A stretch of DNA of 64,000 nucleotides from CAZHPR01 sp964534305. GTDB lineage: Bacteria; Patescibacteriota; Minisyncoccia; Phycocordibacterales; WO2-35-19. Position numbers and translations under genes: made by a program. Positions 16,745 through 24,459 of this stretch are shown here, piece after piece (the stretch's first letter is position 1; the number at the start of each line of letters is the position of its first letter). The DNA is taken from the NCBI GenBank assembly GCA_964534305.1, contig CAZHPR010000002.1:1-64000 (forward strand), given 5' to 3'. Below the pieces are notes generated by a model. The model was given only the letters and a program-made list of their open reading frames with translations, was not told where the DNA came from and did not search any database.

Positions 16745-17032
16745 ATGTTAAAAAGAGAGGATACAAAAAAGCTTGCAGAGCTTAGCCGTATAGAGATTGA
16801 GGATAATGAGATAGACAGTATTACGGGTGAAATAGACTCTATTTTGGGCTATGTTGGCCAGATATCTTCGGCCGTATCTTCTGCTGATCAGGGCAGTATT
16901 GAACTCGGTTCGGCCTACAACGTGCTAAGAGAGGATGAGAACCCAAATGAGTCTGGAAAGTATACAGAAGAGCTTCTTGCTGAAGCTCCGAATACAGAGA
17001 AAGGGTTTATCAAGGTTAAGAAAATATTATAA
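16745..17032 (+). CDS. gatC: Asp/Glu-tRNA amidotransferase subunit GatC
   Basis: Small subunit that stabilises GatA in the GatCAB amidotransferase, which makes Gln-tRNA (and Asn-tRNA) from mischarged precursors. The 95 residues begin MLKREDTKKLAELSRIEIED, the standard GatC N terminus, and contain the DEN.NESGK-like C-terminal part that wraps around GatA. I chose the ATG at 16745 over a TTG at 16736. gatA follows after a short gap; gatB is not in the window. Confidence 0.93.
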   Translation: MLKREDTKKLAELSRIEIEDNEIDSITGEIDSILGYVGQISSAVSSADQGSIELGSAYNVLREDENPNESGKYTEELLAEAPNTEKGFIKVKKIL

Positions 17033-17110
17033 CCCACTAATACACGAATACATGCAAATTTTAACGAATTTTAAATTGGTAAGATTAGTGGATATTATTA
17101 ATTAGTGGGT
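17032..17110. repeat. Inverted repeat between gatC and gatA
   Basis: ACCCACTAAT (17032-17041) and its exact complement ATTAGTGGGT (17101-17110) bound an AT-rich spacer that has further weak self-complementarity. It overlaps the gatC stop and ends just before the gatA ATG. It may be a small dispersed palindromic element or a hairpin in the transcript. Confidence 0.55.
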
Positions 17111-18684
17111 ATGGATTTGAAAAATTTAACAATAAAAGAAGCAAGAAAACTTTTGGATTCAAAACAACTGAGTGTTGTTGAGCTTGTAAATTTTTATCTC
17201 AAAAATATAGAAGAAAAAAATAAAGAGCTGAATGTTTACTTAGAAGTTTTTGATGATGTCTTAGAGCAAGCAAAGAGAGCTCAGGAGATGATTGATGGCG
17301 GAGAAGCAAAATCTCTTACAGGGATACCGCTTGCTATTAAAGATAATATTTTAATAAAGGGTAAAAAAGTTAGTGCCGCCTCAAAAATTTTGGAAAACTA
17401 TACCGCGGTTTATGATGCGACTGTAATAAAAAAATTGATAGACGAAGGAGCCGTCTTTCTAGGTAGGGTAAATATGGATGAGTTTGCTATGGGTGGTTCT
17501 ACTGAGAACTCAGCTTTTGGTGCCACGAGAAATCCCTTTGATACAGAGAGGGTGGCTGGAGGGTCTTCTGGAGGCTCTGCGGCTGCCGTGGCGGCTTGTA
17601 TGGCTTTGGCAGCTTTGGGTTCGGATACTGGAGGATCGGTAAGGGAGCCGGCTAGCTTTTGCGGGGTTGTTGGTCTAAAGCCCACTTATGGCAGTGTATC
17701 GAGGTATGGCCTTATCGCAATGGGTTCTTCCTTGGATGTTATCGGTCCTATTGCAAAGACGGTGACCGACTCAGAAATTATATTTGATGCAATAAAAGGA
17801 AAAGACAAAATGGATTCTACTTCTATAACTCACCCCAACCCCTCTCTTACATTAAGAGAGGGAAAGAAAAAGATTGGGGTGCCGTATCATTTGTTAGACC
17901 AAGAAGGTATCTCAAAAGAAGTGAAAGAAAATTTTGAAGCTTCTGTAGAAAAATTAAAAAATCTAGGGTTTGAAATAGTAGATATAAAACTAAAAAATAT
18001 AGATAAATCTCTTGCCGTTTATTACATCGTTATGCCTGCTGAGGTTTCTTCCAATATGGCGAGGTTTGATGGACAGAGATACGGTCTCTCAAAGAATGCA
18101 GAAAATCTCTTGGNNNNNNNNNNNNNNNNNNNNNNNNNNNNNNNNNNNNNNNNNNNNNNNNNNNNNNNNNNNNNNNNNNNNNNNNNNNNNNNNNNNNNNN
18201 NNNNNNNNNNNNNGCGAGGTTTGATGGACAGAGATACGGTCTCTCAAAGAATGCAGAAAATCTCTTGGGAGTGTACAAAAAGACTAGAGGAGAGGGCTTG
18301 GGCAAAGAGGTAAGAAGAAGGATAATTCTAGGTACCTATGTTCTTTCTACTGGGTATTACGACGCTTACTATGGCAAAGCTCTTCAAATGCGCAAAATAA
18401 TAAGAAATGAATTCGAAAAAGCTTTTGAGGAAGTGGACGCGATCCTTACGCCCACTGTCCCAAGTCCAGCCTTTAGAATAGGCGAGAAGTCTGATCCTCT
18501 TGAGATGTATTTGGCTGATATATTTACGGTTACGGCCAATATCGTAGGTATTCCAGCGATATCAATACCTTCTGGATCTGCTAAGGTGGATGGAAAAAGT
18601 TTACCACTTGGCATACAATTAATGGCACCACAGATGTCAGAAAATATTTTGTTTGATATAGGCAAGTCTTTTTTGGGTGAATAA
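17111..18684 (+). CDS. gatA: Asp/Glu-tRNA amidotransferase subunit GatA (split by artificial gap)
   Basis: Catalytic amidase subunit of GatCAB. The Ser-cis-Ser-Lys triad is visible: Lys in LAIKDNI, the Gly/Ser-rich signature AGGSSGGSAAAV and SDTGGSVREPASFCG. Residues SSNMARFDGQRYG, typical of GatA, are encoded exactly at the gap. The frame changes across the 100 N, but removal of the 155-bp excess (gap plus one 55-bp copy) gives one continuous frame of 472 residues, a normal length. A GC-rich palindrome (17831-17881) is inserted in frame and encodes THPNPSLTLREGKKK, absent from typical GatA. The ATG at 17111 is preferred over a GTG at 17105. Confidence 0.93.
17831..17881. repeat. GC-rich palindromic repeat inside gatA
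   Basis: Outer arms CACCCCAA and TTGGGGTG enclose inner arms CCCTCTCTT and AAGAGAGGG. The 51 bp are read in frame within GatA. Confidence 0.8.
18114..18213. other. Assembly gap of 100 N, probably artificial
   Basis: The 55 bases at 18059-18113 are repeated exactly at 18214-18268. Joining them restores the gatA frame, so no sequence seems to be missing. Confidence 0.92.
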
Positions 18685-18690
18685 TTTTTG

Positions 18691-18725
18691 TTTCGTATTT
18701 CGGATTTAAAATTTCAGATTTTTTA
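18691..18725. repeat. Heptanucleotide-period repeat after gatA
   Basis: Five 7-mers of the form TTTNNNA (TTTCGTA, TTTCGGA, TTTAAAA, TTTCAGA, TTTTTTA) lie between gatA and the next start codon. Confidence 0.75.
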
Positions 18726-18732
18726 TAAAAGT

Positions 18733-19407
18733 ATGCCTCCAAAAGATAAAAAAGCACCACCGCCTGCTGGATGGGACCTCGATACTCTCGAGATAATTTA
18801 CATACTCATTATTCTATCCGCTCTCTCTGGTACTATAATTCCAGCAGTACTTGGCTACCTCAGTTCTGGAGAAGTTACTTTTTTTGGAATAAAAATAGGG
18901 ATAATAATTGCCTTTTTTATAAATAATAGTTGGCTATTAAAATTTCTGGGCCTTTTGCTGGCGGCAATATTTTTTGTACTCACTTTTGTTTTTACCAAGA
19001 AAGGAGATGCAATTTGGAGAGAAGTAAAGAAGGGTCTCTACCCCGATACTATGGATGCGCTTACAGGCAAGCCTCTTGTTGAAAGCAATCCTCTTAAGGA
19101 TAAATGGAAAAAGATAGTAGAATATTCAGAGTCAAACCTAGAGTCCAATTGGAGGCTTGCGATAATAGAAGCTGATATCATGCTCGCTGATTTGCTAAAC
19201 ACTCTAAATCTTCCCGGCGAGACAATAGGGGAAAAGCTCAAAGCGGTAGAGAGAAGCGACTTTACTACCATTGATTCTGCTTGGGAGGCTCACAAAGCTA
19301 GAAATATGATTGCTCACGAAGGTCAAGGATTTTTGCTCAACCAGAGAGAAACTAGGCGCATAATAAGCCACTACGAAGCGGTCTTCCGAGAGTTTTATTT
19401 AATATAA
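18733..19407 (+). CDS. Membrane protein with C-terminal HEPN-like motif
   Basis: Unrecognised 224-residue protein. The N-terminal half has two or three membrane segments (about 22-45, 55-75 and 78-98, e.g. FLGLLLAAIFFVLTFVF). The C-terminal half is soluble and helical and contains ARNMIAHEG (about residues 190-198). The R-x4-H arrangement resembles the catalytic motif of HEPN domains, which are often RNases or nucleotide-linked regulators. I choose the ATG at 18733 behind TTTATAAAAGT rather than the upstream TTG at 18688, which would translate repeat DNA. The HEPN link is a motif-level suggestion. Confidence 0.75.
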   Translation: MPPKDKKAPPPAGWDLDTLEIIYILIILSALSGTIIPAVLGYLSSGEVTFFGIKIGIIIAFFINNSWLLKFLGLLLAAIFFVLTFVFTKKGDAIWREVKKGLYPDTMDALTGKPLVESNPLKDKWKKIVEYSESNLESNWRLAIIEADIMLADLLNTLNLPGETIGEKLKAVERSDFTTIDSAWEAHKARNMIAHEGQGFLLNQRETRRIISHYEAVFREFYLI

Positions 19408-19440
19408 GTTGCTGCGCTTTTGCTTAGCTTGCCTAACGTG

Positions 19441-19510
19441 TTGCGGAGCCTGGACTCGCACCAGGATTTCAAGGTTATGAGCCTTGCGAGCTACTTTGCT
19501 CCACCCCGCA
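19441..19510 (-). tRNA. tRNA-Met (CAT), initiator-like, with atypical elbow
   Basis: Cloverleaf on the minus strand: acceptor TGCGGGG/CTCCGCA, D stem GAGC/GCTC, anticodon loop CTCATAA in stem CAAGG/CCTTG, T stem CCTGG/CCAGG. The GTGGAGC and GGCTCATAACC segments resemble initiator tRNA. The D loop is only AAAGTA, without the GG pair, and the T loop is TGCGAGT, without T at position 55, so the usual D-loop/T-loop contact is missing on both sides. CCA is not encoded. Confidence 0.8.
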
Positions 19511-19612
19511 ATATTGTACCTAAAGTTTAGAATACGTTATGGATATTATCACTAAAATTTTATAAATGCAAAAATTGTAAAAGGTTAAAAAATATGATAA
19601 ATTAGCGATTAT

Positions 19613-19685
19613 GTCGGGGTAGCTCAGTTGGTAGAGCACAGGACTCATAAGCCTGGGGTCGTGGGTTCAATCCCCACCCCCGACA
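19613..19685 (+). tRNA. tRNA with CAT anticodon (elongator Met or lysidine-modified Ile)
   Basis: Full cloverleaf: acceptor GTCGGGG/CCCCGAC, D loop AGTTGGTA, anticodon loop CTCATAA, T loop TTCAATC. The top anticodon-stem pair (A31/G39) is mismatched. CAT could be elongator Met or Ile2; sequence alone does not decide. CCA is not encoded. Confidence 0.93.
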
Positions 19686-19718
19686 CAGCGTAAGGGGAAC
19701 AAAGCCAACTTATATATT

Positions 19719-20093
19719 ATGTATCTATTAAAATTTTTATCTATATTAGGAATATTTTCAATCATTGATTATATTTGGCTAGCAATTGTTGCCAAGGATT
19801 TTAACAAAAATGCCCTAGGCTCTTTGTTGTCCGACAAAATAAAGATTGTGCCTACTATCCTTGTTTATCTACTCATTGCTTCTTGTATATTTTTTATAAT
19901 TTCCAAATCACCAGATCCTATCCAGGCTTTAAAGTATGGGGCTTTGTTTGGTTTTGTGGTCTACGCATTTTATGAACTCACAAACCTTTCTTTTGTTGCC
20001 AATTGGCCAGTTAGACTAGCTCTAGTTGATATACTGTGGGGGACTTTTGTTTTCGGCCTTGTCTCTTTCGTCGTCAAATATTTGTTCAGATAG
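19719..20093 (+). CDS. DUF2177 family membrane protein
   Basis: A 124-residue protein with four membrane segments. The spacing of IDYIWLAIVAKDFNKNALG near the N terminus, YGALFGFVVYAFYELTNLS in the middle and LALVDILWGTFVFG near the end matches the DUF2177 family of small membrane proteins. Function of that family is unknown. It starts 33 bases after the tRNA at 19613-19685 and may be read from its own AT-rich promoter. Confidence 0.8.
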   Translation: MYLLKFLSILGIFSIIDYIWLAIVAKDFNKNALGSLLSDKIKIVPTILVYLLIASCIFFIISKSPDPIQALKYGALFGFVVYAFYELTNLSFVANWPVRLALVDILWGTFVFGLVSFVVKYLFR

Positions 20094-20151
20094 GGTTAGT
20101 GGTAAATTTTCTTTTTAATAATTTTGGTTAGGCAAATACCCTGTCACGGCG

Positions 20152-20157
20152 TATAAT
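20152..20157 (+). promoter_or_regulatory. -10 hexamer of a probable leaderless endonuclease transcript
   Basis: TATAAT ends 7 nt before the ATG at 20165. Confidence 0.5.
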
Positions 20158-20164
20158 TATATAT

Positions 20165-20836
20165 ATGCCGGTACATAAAAAGGTAAATAAAAATTTTTTT
20201 AAAAAATGGACACCTGAGATGGCTTATGTACTAGGATTTTTTGCTGCAGATGGGTATATGACTCTAAATAAAAGAGGTGGCGGTTTTTGGTGTTTGGATA
20301 TTGCAGAAAAAACACATTTACATAAAATAAGAAAAATTATTCAGTCTAACCATAAAATAAGCGTAAGAAAGAGAGCTGGCGGTAAGTATACAAATTATCG
20401 TTTGCAAATCGGAAGTATTGAAATGTGTAATGATTTAGAAAGTCTGGGTTATTTTAAAAATAAAACAAACAATCTTTCGTTACCAAAGGTTCCTGACCAA
20501 TACCTCTCTGATTTTGTAAGGGGTTATTTTGATGGCGATGGTAATGTGTGGGCAGGGTGGGTTCATAAGGATAGAAATACTCAAACTTTTTCTATTCAAA
20601 CCGTGTTTACTTCATGTTCGAATAAATTTTTAGAGGTTCTGAGGCTTCGATTGGAAGCGGCGGGTATAGAAAAAGGTAGGCTTCGCAAAGAAAAAGGGAG
20701 TTATTACAGACTGGTATATAGCGTCTTTAATTCTTTGAAATTGTACAATTTTATGTATAATGGATTGGTATCGCATGGTATGTATCTGCTCAGAAAGAAA
20801 GCCATTTTTGATAGATATATTAAATTGCGGCTGTAG
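20165..20836 (+). CDS. LAGLIDADG family homing endonuclease, free-standing
   Basis: A 223-residue protein with two LAGLIDADG-type helices: AYVLGFFAADGYM (about 20-32) and DFVRGYFDGDGNV (about 117-129), each ending in the acidic residue needed for metal-dependent DNA cleavage. Such double-motif monomers cut long asymmetric sites and usually live in introns, inteins or as free genes. No intein or intron borders are seen here. The stop codon lies inside the first ten bases of the tRNA-Asp gene (20827), so the reading frame and the tRNA overlap. Insertion next to tRNA genes suggests a mobile origin. Confidence 0.88.
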   Translation: MPVHKKVNKNFFKKWTPEMAYVLGFFAADGYMTLNKRGGGFWCLDIAEKTHLHKIRKIIQSNHKISVRKRAGGKYTNYRLQIGSIEMCNDLESLGYFKNKTNNLSLPKVPDQYLSDFVRGYFDGDGNVWAGWVHKDRNTQTFSIQTVFTSCSNKFLEVLRLRLEAAGIEKGRLRKEKGSYYRLVYSVFNSLKLYNFMYNGLVSHGMYLLRKKAIFDRYIKLRL

Positions 20837-20898
20837 CTCAACGGTAGAGCACCCGCCTGTCACGCGGGAGGCCGTGGGGTCAGCACCCATCAGCCGCG
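20827..20898 (+). tRNA. tRNA-Asp (GTC)
   Basis: Cloverleaf with acceptor GCGGCTG/CAGCCGC, D loop AACGGTA, anticodon loop CTGTCAC, T stem GTGGG/CCCAT. The T loop GTCAGCA departs from the TTCRANY consensus at positions 54 and 58. Its 5' end overlaps the endonuclease stop codon. CCA is not encoded. Confidence 0.9.
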
Positions 20899-20971
20899 CA
20901 TCGGTTTTTAGCTTTTTTTAACACAAAAATTATGCACCACAATAGGATTTGAACTGTGGTAATATTTATTT

Positions 20972-21283
20972 ATGAATATTAATGAACTAAAAGAAAAGGC
21001 AGTAGCTATACGTAGCTTATATGATCAAAAAAATATTTCAGAAGGTAAGGAGGCTACTAATGTAAAAAGTTTGGTTATGCAATTTATTTCTGATCTTGGC
21101 GATTTGAGTAGGTACATAACAATGAAAGAAAGAGGAGATGAGATTGAAAATTTTAATCAAAATACTGCACGTGAATTGGCAGAATGTCTGGCTCATGTAT
21201 TGGTTATTGCTGATAAGTATGGAATAAATCTTGAGGAAGCTTTTATCGAAGAATACGAGCGTTTAAATTCTGAACTATCCTAG
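20972..21283 (+). CDS. MazG-like nucleotide pyrophosphohydrolase-type protein
   Basis: A 103-residue all-helical protein. The stretch RELAECLAHVLVIADKYGINLEEAF resembles the second half of the MazG/all-alpha NTP-PPase fold, and MQFISDLGDLSRYI takes the place of the first metal-binding helix, though one of its usual Glu residues is replaced by Asp or Gly. Members hydrolyse non-canonical NTPs. With the altered first motif, activity is uncertain. It stands alone between tRNA-Asp and a DoxX-like gene. Confidence 0.65.
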   Translation: MNINELKEKAVAIRSLYDQKNISEGKEATNVKSLVMQFISDLGDLSRYITMKERGDEIENFNQNTARELAECLAHVLVIADKYGINLEEAFIEEYERLNSELS

Positions 21284-21367
21284 TTTTGAATAGGGCTCTG
21301 GATTTTATATACAAAACAAAATTATTTTTATAAAATATATTTATAATAGTTTTAATCTAAATTGATT

Positions 21368-21802
21368 ATGAAATTTGAAAAGTTTTTGTGGGTCGCTCTC
21401 CGCCTCTCAATGGGCCTTATATTCTTTTGGGCATTTATAGACAAAACTTTTGGGCTCGGGTTTGCAACTGTCTCAGAAAAAGCTTGGATAAACGGAGGAT
21501 CTCCAACTTTTGGCTTTCTCACCATGGCGACCAAGGGTCCATTTGTAGAATTTTTCAGATCACTTGCTGGGGTTGCGGTGGTTGATTGGTTGTTTATGTT
21601 GGGACTACTCTTTGTCGGAGTTTCTCTTATTGTAAATAGATATGTCTCGCTTGCGGGTATTGCTGGTGCTGCGATGCTACTTCTTATGTATTTCTCTCTG
21701 TTGTGGCCAGAGAACAATCCGATAATCGATGATCATATAATATACGCACTAGTCCTCGGTGTCCTAGCCCTAAAAAGCCGTTCAGAAAGATTCAGATCTT
21801 GA
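21368..21802 (+). CDS. DoxX/DoxD-like small membrane protein
   Basis: A 144-residue protein with four membrane segments. The start (FLWVALRLSMGLIFFWAFIDKTFGLG) matches the DoxX/TQO small subunit type, followed by a loop PTFGFLTMATKGPF and two hydrophobic hairpins. Related proteins are linked to thiosulfate:quinone oxidoreductase or to redox balance, but no partner genes are here, so no reaction is assigned. ATG at 21368 is used. Confidence 0.75.
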   Translation: MKFEKFLWVALRLSMGLIFFWAFIDKTFGLGFATVSEKAWINGGSPTFGFLTMATKGPFVEFFRSLAGVAVVDWLFMLGLLFVGVSLIVNRYVSLAGIAGAAMLLLMYFSLLWPENNPIIDDHIIYALVLGVLALKSRSERFRS

Positions 21803-21810
21803 GTTTATAA

Positions 21811-22032
21811 CTATAGCTTTGAGATTTCTTTGAGGTCGCCGTCGGGGATATAGAGTACGGCAAGACCTACAAGGATACCTATAACTGCCGTATAGGTATG
21901 ACTACCGCCAAATAGCCAATAATCAACTCCGTCTAGTACGTACCAGACTCCTCTCCACATAAGGACCAAACCTATAACAATAGAGATATTTCTAGAGAAA
22001 TATCGCACGCTAAAATTTTTGTTCTTAAACAT
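21811..22032 (-). CDS. Small conserved-type membrane protein
   Basis: A 73-residue protein with two membrane segments (IVIGLVLMWRGVWYVLDGVDYW and TAVIGILVGLAVLYI) and a short basic N terminus. The start is set at the ATG at 22032; a GTG at 22068 would add 12 hydrophobic residues. It is convergent with the DoxX-like gene and divergent from the metallopeptidase. Function unknown. Confidence 0.7.
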   Translation of the reverse strand: MFKNKNFSVRYFSRNISIVIGLVLMWRGVWYVLDGVDYWLFGGSHTYTAVIGILVGLAVLYIPDGDLKEISKL

Positions 22033-22085
22033 AGATACAATAATAAACAAAATAATATTTTTTACCACCCCGACCCAATTTAGTG

Positions 22086-22091
22086 TATTAT
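22086..22091 (+). promoter_or_regulatory. -10 hexamer of a probable leaderless metallopeptidase transcript
   Basis: TATTAT ends 6 nt before the ATG at 22098. Confidence 0.45.
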
Positions 22092-22097
22092 TTCTAT

Positions 22098-22994
22098 ATG
22101 ATCAAGGTTTTGAAATACATATTGCCAATAGGAGCTATAATATTTTCTGGTATTTTCCTATACAAAGGTACTCTAAATCCCTGTGAGCAGGTGCTCTACT
22201 ATTCTGTCGGGCAGTTTGATGAACAGTTTTCTTTGAATCTCGCAGATTTTAAAAATTATATAGAGCAATCCGAATCTGTCTGGGAAGATGAGGCTCGTAG
22301 ACAACTTTTTGAATACAAAGAAGGTGCAAAGTTTAAAATAAATTTGATTTATGATGAAAGACAGGTTCTCACAGAGCAAAAAAGAAGAGAGGAGTTTGGG
22401 CTTACAAAATACGAAAATATTCTAAGAGAGATGGATAGCAAGCTTTCTTTATTGGATACAGAGTACAAGAGACTTTCTAGTTTGCACGAGAGAGAAGTAG
22501 CTTCGCTTGAAGCTGATCAAAGAGACTACAACAAAGAAATCGATAGTTGGAACAAAAGGGGTGGTGCCCCGGAGCCGCATTTTAGTCGACTGGAAGCAGA
22601 GAGAGTTTCTCTCAATAGTAGGGTAGAAGCTTTAAACAATAATGCGACAATGCTAAACAATATGGCTTCAGAGCTGAACCAGCTTATAAAAAGTAGAAAT
22701 GAGGCGGCCGCTGATTACAATAGGGTAGCAAAATCTTATAACGAAAAATACGGTCATGGTCTGGAATTTAATCAGGGAGAATACAATACCAAGGGAGAAA
22801 TAAATATATACCAATTTGACTCTGCTGCTTCTTTAAAAATGGTATTGGCTCACGAGCTGGGGCACGCCCTAGGTCTCGATCATGTAAATGGAGCCGCTTC
22901 TATAATGAATAGTGTATCAAGTGAGACCAGGACTCCTCTCTCACTTACAGAAGAAGACAGGGTAGAATTTTATAGAGTTTGTCCAAAAGATTAA
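22098..22994 (+). CDS. Membrane-anchored matrixin-like zinc metallopeptidase
   Basis: A 298-residue protein with an N-terminal membrane anchor or signal (YILPIGAIIFSGIFLY), a long coiled-coil region (about 95-215, rich in Glu/Lys/Arg/Leu) and a C-terminal zinc site AHELGHALGLDH (HExxHxxGxxH, the metzincin signature), followed by NSVSSETRTPLSLTEED. A Met turn is suggested by ASIMNS a few residues after the zinc motif. It probably acts outside the cytoplasmic membrane with the coiled coil as a spacer; substrates are unknown. Its stop overlaps the next start by one base. Confidence 0.85.
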   Translation: MIKVLKYILPIGAIIFSGIFLYKGTLNPCEQVLYYSVGQFDEQFSLNLADFKNYIEQSESVWEDEARRQLFEYKEGAKFKINLIYDERQVLTEQKRREEFGLTKYENILREMDSKLSLLDTEYKRLSSLHEREVASLEADQRDYNKEIDSWNKRGGAPEPHFSRLEAERVSLNSRVEALNNNATMLNNMASELNQLIKSRNEAAADYNRVAKSYNEKYGHGLEFNQGEYNTKGEINIYQFDSAASLKMVLAHELGHALGLDHVNGAASIMNSVSSETRTPLSLTEEDRVEFYRVCPKD

Positions 22995-23647
22995 TGTCAA
23001 ACAAAAAAGAAAAAATAATAGAATGGGTTTGGATAGTTGTTGTCATCGTTTTGTTTATAGTCTCTTTAAAGATGGTAAGGAGTGGGGAGTTGGAGGCTGA
23101 GTTGTCTTCATTTGGAGTGCTTGCTCCGATCGTGCTTGTGATACTCAAGATGGGTACTCTTATAATTGCTCCTCTCGGAGGGTCTCCTTTGTATTTGATA
23201 TCTGGGGCCCTTTTTGGAAGTGTTGAAGGTTTCTTGCTCTCTCTTTTGGGAGATGTGCTTGGTACAAGTGTTTGTTTTCTTTTGAGTAGGAGGTATGGAG
23301 AGAGAGTTATAAGATCTCTAGCGGGATCCTCAAATGTGGACAGGGTGCTAGGAGCAACTTCTCTTCTTCATGACACAAGATCCTTTGTAAAAGCAAGGTT
23401 TGCGTTTATAAGTATTCCAGAATTACTCGCATATGCAGCCGGACTTAGCAAACTAAACTTTTGGAAGTTTAGTATAATAAACGCACTATTTTATATACCA
23501 ATAGATTTTGTCTTGGTGTTTTTGGGGTCTAGGATTGCAAACCTCTCTGGTAAATACATTCTCATATATCCAGCGATCATATTCTTACTCGCTTTTGTTG
23601 GCTTTATTTCCTTATACAAGGACTACCAAAATAGGGAGGGGATGTGA
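22994..23647 (+). CDS. VTT-domain (SNARE-associated/DedA-like) membrane protein
   Basis: A 217-residue polytopic protein. The central region LISGALFGSVEGFLLSLLGDVLGTSVCFLLSRRYGER is the VTT/TVP38 signature, with FAFISIPELLAYAAGLSKLNFWKF as the second re-entrant part. Proteins of this family scramble or flip lipids in the membrane. The gene overlaps the metallopeptidase stop by one base, so the two are translated together. Confidence 0.85.
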   Translation: MSNKKEKIIEWVWIVVVIVLFIVSLKMVRSGELEAELSSFGVLAPIVLVILKMGTLIIAPLGGSPLYLISGALFGSVEGFLLSLLGDVLGTSVCFLLSRRYGERVIRSLAGSSNVDRVLGATSLLHDTRSFVKARFAFISIPELLAYAAGLSKLNFWKFSIINALFYIPIDFVLVFLGSRIANLSGKYILIYPAIIFLLAFVGFISLYKDYQNREGM

Positions 23648-23656
23648 TATCTTAAG

Positions 23657-23750
23657 ATATATGCCGTTGTAGCTCCCAATTTTGTCCAAGATACTTGGTA
23701 ACAAAATTGAGGACTCTGACGACAGGAAGAGTAAGGAGGTACACAATTAA
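23657..23750. repeat. tRNA-linked repeat element with 5' fragment of tRNA-Thr
   Basis: Positions 23657-23675 repeat the 19 bases at 23751-23769, which include the first 13 bases of tRNA-Thr(GGT). Between them lies a hairpin with arms CAATTTTGT and ACAAAATTG plus an inner CCAAG/CTTGG pair, then a purine-rich tail. The hairpin resembles the one next to tRNA-Gln. Confidence 0.7.
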
Positions 23751-23756
23751 ATATAT

Positions 23757-23829
23757 GCCGTTGTAGCTCAGTTGGTAGAGCACGCCCATGGTAAGGGCGA
23801 GGTCACCGGTTCAATCCCGGTCAACGGCT
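23757..23829 (+). tRNA. tRNA-Thr (GGT)
   Basis: Full cloverleaf: acceptor GCCGTTG/CAACGGC, D loop AGTTGGTA, anticodon loop ATGGTAA, T loop TTCAATC. CCA is not encoded. A 5' fragment of the same gene lies 94 bp upstream. Confidence 0.95.
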
Positions 23830-23922
23830 CAAAATATGGATATCCACAGCCTTATTTGACACAATCTTTTATTTATGATACAATGGAAGGAAGTTAAATT
23901 AATTAATAAACAAAAAATTAGT

Positions 23923-24390
23923 ATGAAAAATTTGTCAAAAGTATCCATGTTTTTAATACCGGCAATAATGTTGTTTGGTGGTATTGCTCATGCCGACGTG
24001 GCCAAGGTAAACGTAGTTTCTGAGGTCTCTTCAAAATTGATGGTTGGCGACAAGGATGTAGTCAAATGGCAAACAGAAAATTTCCCAGAGGGAGCGTTTG
24101 TACACATAAACCTAATAAGAAAGGTTTCTGATAACCCTGTAAGCTATGAGCTTGTAAGACAAATTGCTTCTTATGCGGTAAACGATGGCGAAGAAGTCTG
24201 GACAGTAGAGAAGGGTGATCTTGGTGGCAACTTGCAGGTAGAGGTTGTCTGCGCTGGGTCTACAAGGTTTAAGGAAGGTTGTGTTTCTGGTCAGACTAGC
24301 AATTCTTTTGCGGTAGAGACAAGCTTCGGTAAAAACCTTGCGTCTGTAATATCTGCATTCTTCGATGGCTTCCTAAATATCTTCAGATAA
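23923..24390 (+). CDS. Secreted protein of unknown function
   Basis: A 155-residue protein with a clear signal peptide (MKNLSKVSMFLIPAIMLFGGIAHA, cleavage after AHA). The mature part is beta-rich with two Cys (VVCAG, KEGCVSG) that could form a disulfide, and ends in an amphipathic segment FGKNLASVISAFFDGFLNIFR. The TSNSFAVE pattern is like that of Ig-type surface domains, but no family is assigned. A strong terminator follows. Confidence 0.75.
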   Translation: MKNLSKVSMFLIPAIMLFGGIAHADVAKVNVVSEVSSKLMVGDKDVVKWQTENFPEGAFVHINLIRKVSDNPVSYELVRQIASYAVNDGEEVWTVEKGDLGGNLQVEVVCAGSTRFKEGCVSGQTSNSFAVETSFGKNLASVISAFFDGFLNIFR

Positions 24391-24414
24391 AATATCAAAA
24401 TATACTAAATCAAA

Positions 24415-24455
24415 AAATAATATCACGACCCAAAAGGTTGTGGTATTATTTTTTT
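24415..24455 (+). terminator. Intrinsic terminator after the secreted protein gene
   Basis: AATAATATCACGACC pairs with GGTTGTGGTATTATT (two G-U pairs) around a short A-rich loop, then a run of seven Ts. It lies directly before tRNA-Thr(CGT). Confidence 0.9.
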
Positions 24456-24459
24456 GACC

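Noticed and set aside
20165..20836. Intein or group I intron origin of the LAGLIDADG gene
   Set aside because: No host exons, splice motifs or conserved intron core are visible around the gene.
23663..23829. Intron in tRNA-Thr
   Set aside because: The right-hand tRNA is complete by itself, so the left piece is a duplicate fragment, not an exon.
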